NCBI GenBank assembly: GCA_009774345.1
Contig: VSNR01000068.1
Coordinates: 1-21,354 of the forward strand
Source of the DNA: Lachnospiraceae bacterium
Lineage (GTDB): Bacteria; Bacillota; Clostridia; Lachnospirales; Lachnospiraceae
Direction of reading: 5' to 3'
Length of the DNA: 21,354 bases
Shown here: positions 21,305 to 21,354 of the stretch, one piece after another
How the letters are laid out: each line of letters starts with the position of its first letter
Position numbering within the stretch: the first letter of the stretch is position 1
Position numbers and translations under genes: made by a program
The notes under the pieces: generated by a model
What the model saw: the letters and a program-made list of their open reading frames with translations, nothing else
Database searches by the model: none
Told to the model about the DNA's origin: nothing

Positions 21305-21354
21305 TACTTTAAAGTATTACTAACTTATAGTCGCGAATATCATTTACACTATGC

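Overview
This window looks like the chromosome of a low-to-moderate GC Firmicute, most likely a Clostridia/Lachnospiraceae-type gut anaerobe. The grounds are strong AAGGAG-type ribosome binding sites, extended -10 promoters, TTG starts, the TelA/TerD/YceG gene set, a clostridial-type hexameric glutamate dehydrogenase, and pieces of a Tn916/Tn1549-like conjugative element. This is inferred from protein resemblance and gene style only.

Layout. (1) 1-2340, an accessory patch: a radical SAM/SPASM peptide-maturase-like gene with a TTG start, a 56-aa unknown protein with a good promoter and terminator, and a HicAB toxin-antitoxin unit in which hicA has lost its middle while hicB is intact. (2) 2381-16454, the core of the window, a Ter (tellurium-resistance-type) stress locus. 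A PRTase/PELOTA protein converges on a CitE-like lyase. From a promoter at 4534-4562 runs a long plus-strand cluster: cytoplasmic trypsin-like protease, second promoter, YceG-like protein, TelA, three TerD paralogues and a PMCA-type Ca2+ ATPase, ended by an intrinsic terminator. A HAD phosphatase follows. Converging on it is a minus-strand pair, an AIM24-family protein and a fourth TerD domain behind a Gln-rich repeat linker. (3) 16455-20266, a 507-bp intergenic region holding a 137-bp MITE-like element with exact target duplications, then a Na/Pi cotransporter with a PhoU domain and NADP-type glutamate dehydrogenase. (4) 20267-21354, the degenerate end of an integrative conjugative element: noncoding hairpins, an Orf8-like HTH protein and a 5'-damaged Orf7-like sigma factor, with no integrase or excisionase in view.

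How the genes may work together. The Ter locus matches the composite system described by comparative genomics: Ca2+-binding TerD proteins and TelA form a membrane-linked sensing or stress complex, and a 'biosynthetic module' (PRTase-PELOTA, CitE-like lyase, HAD phosphatase, YceG) is predicted to make a nucleoside-like metabolite. Here a Ca2+ pump ends the TerD cluster, which fits Ca2+ being the ligand or signal. The ATP-grasp ligases usual for that module are absent from the window. The least expected items are the MITE-like element, the gutted hicA with a double-palindrome operator, the cytoplasmic protease heading the Ter cluster, and the divergence among the TerD copies.
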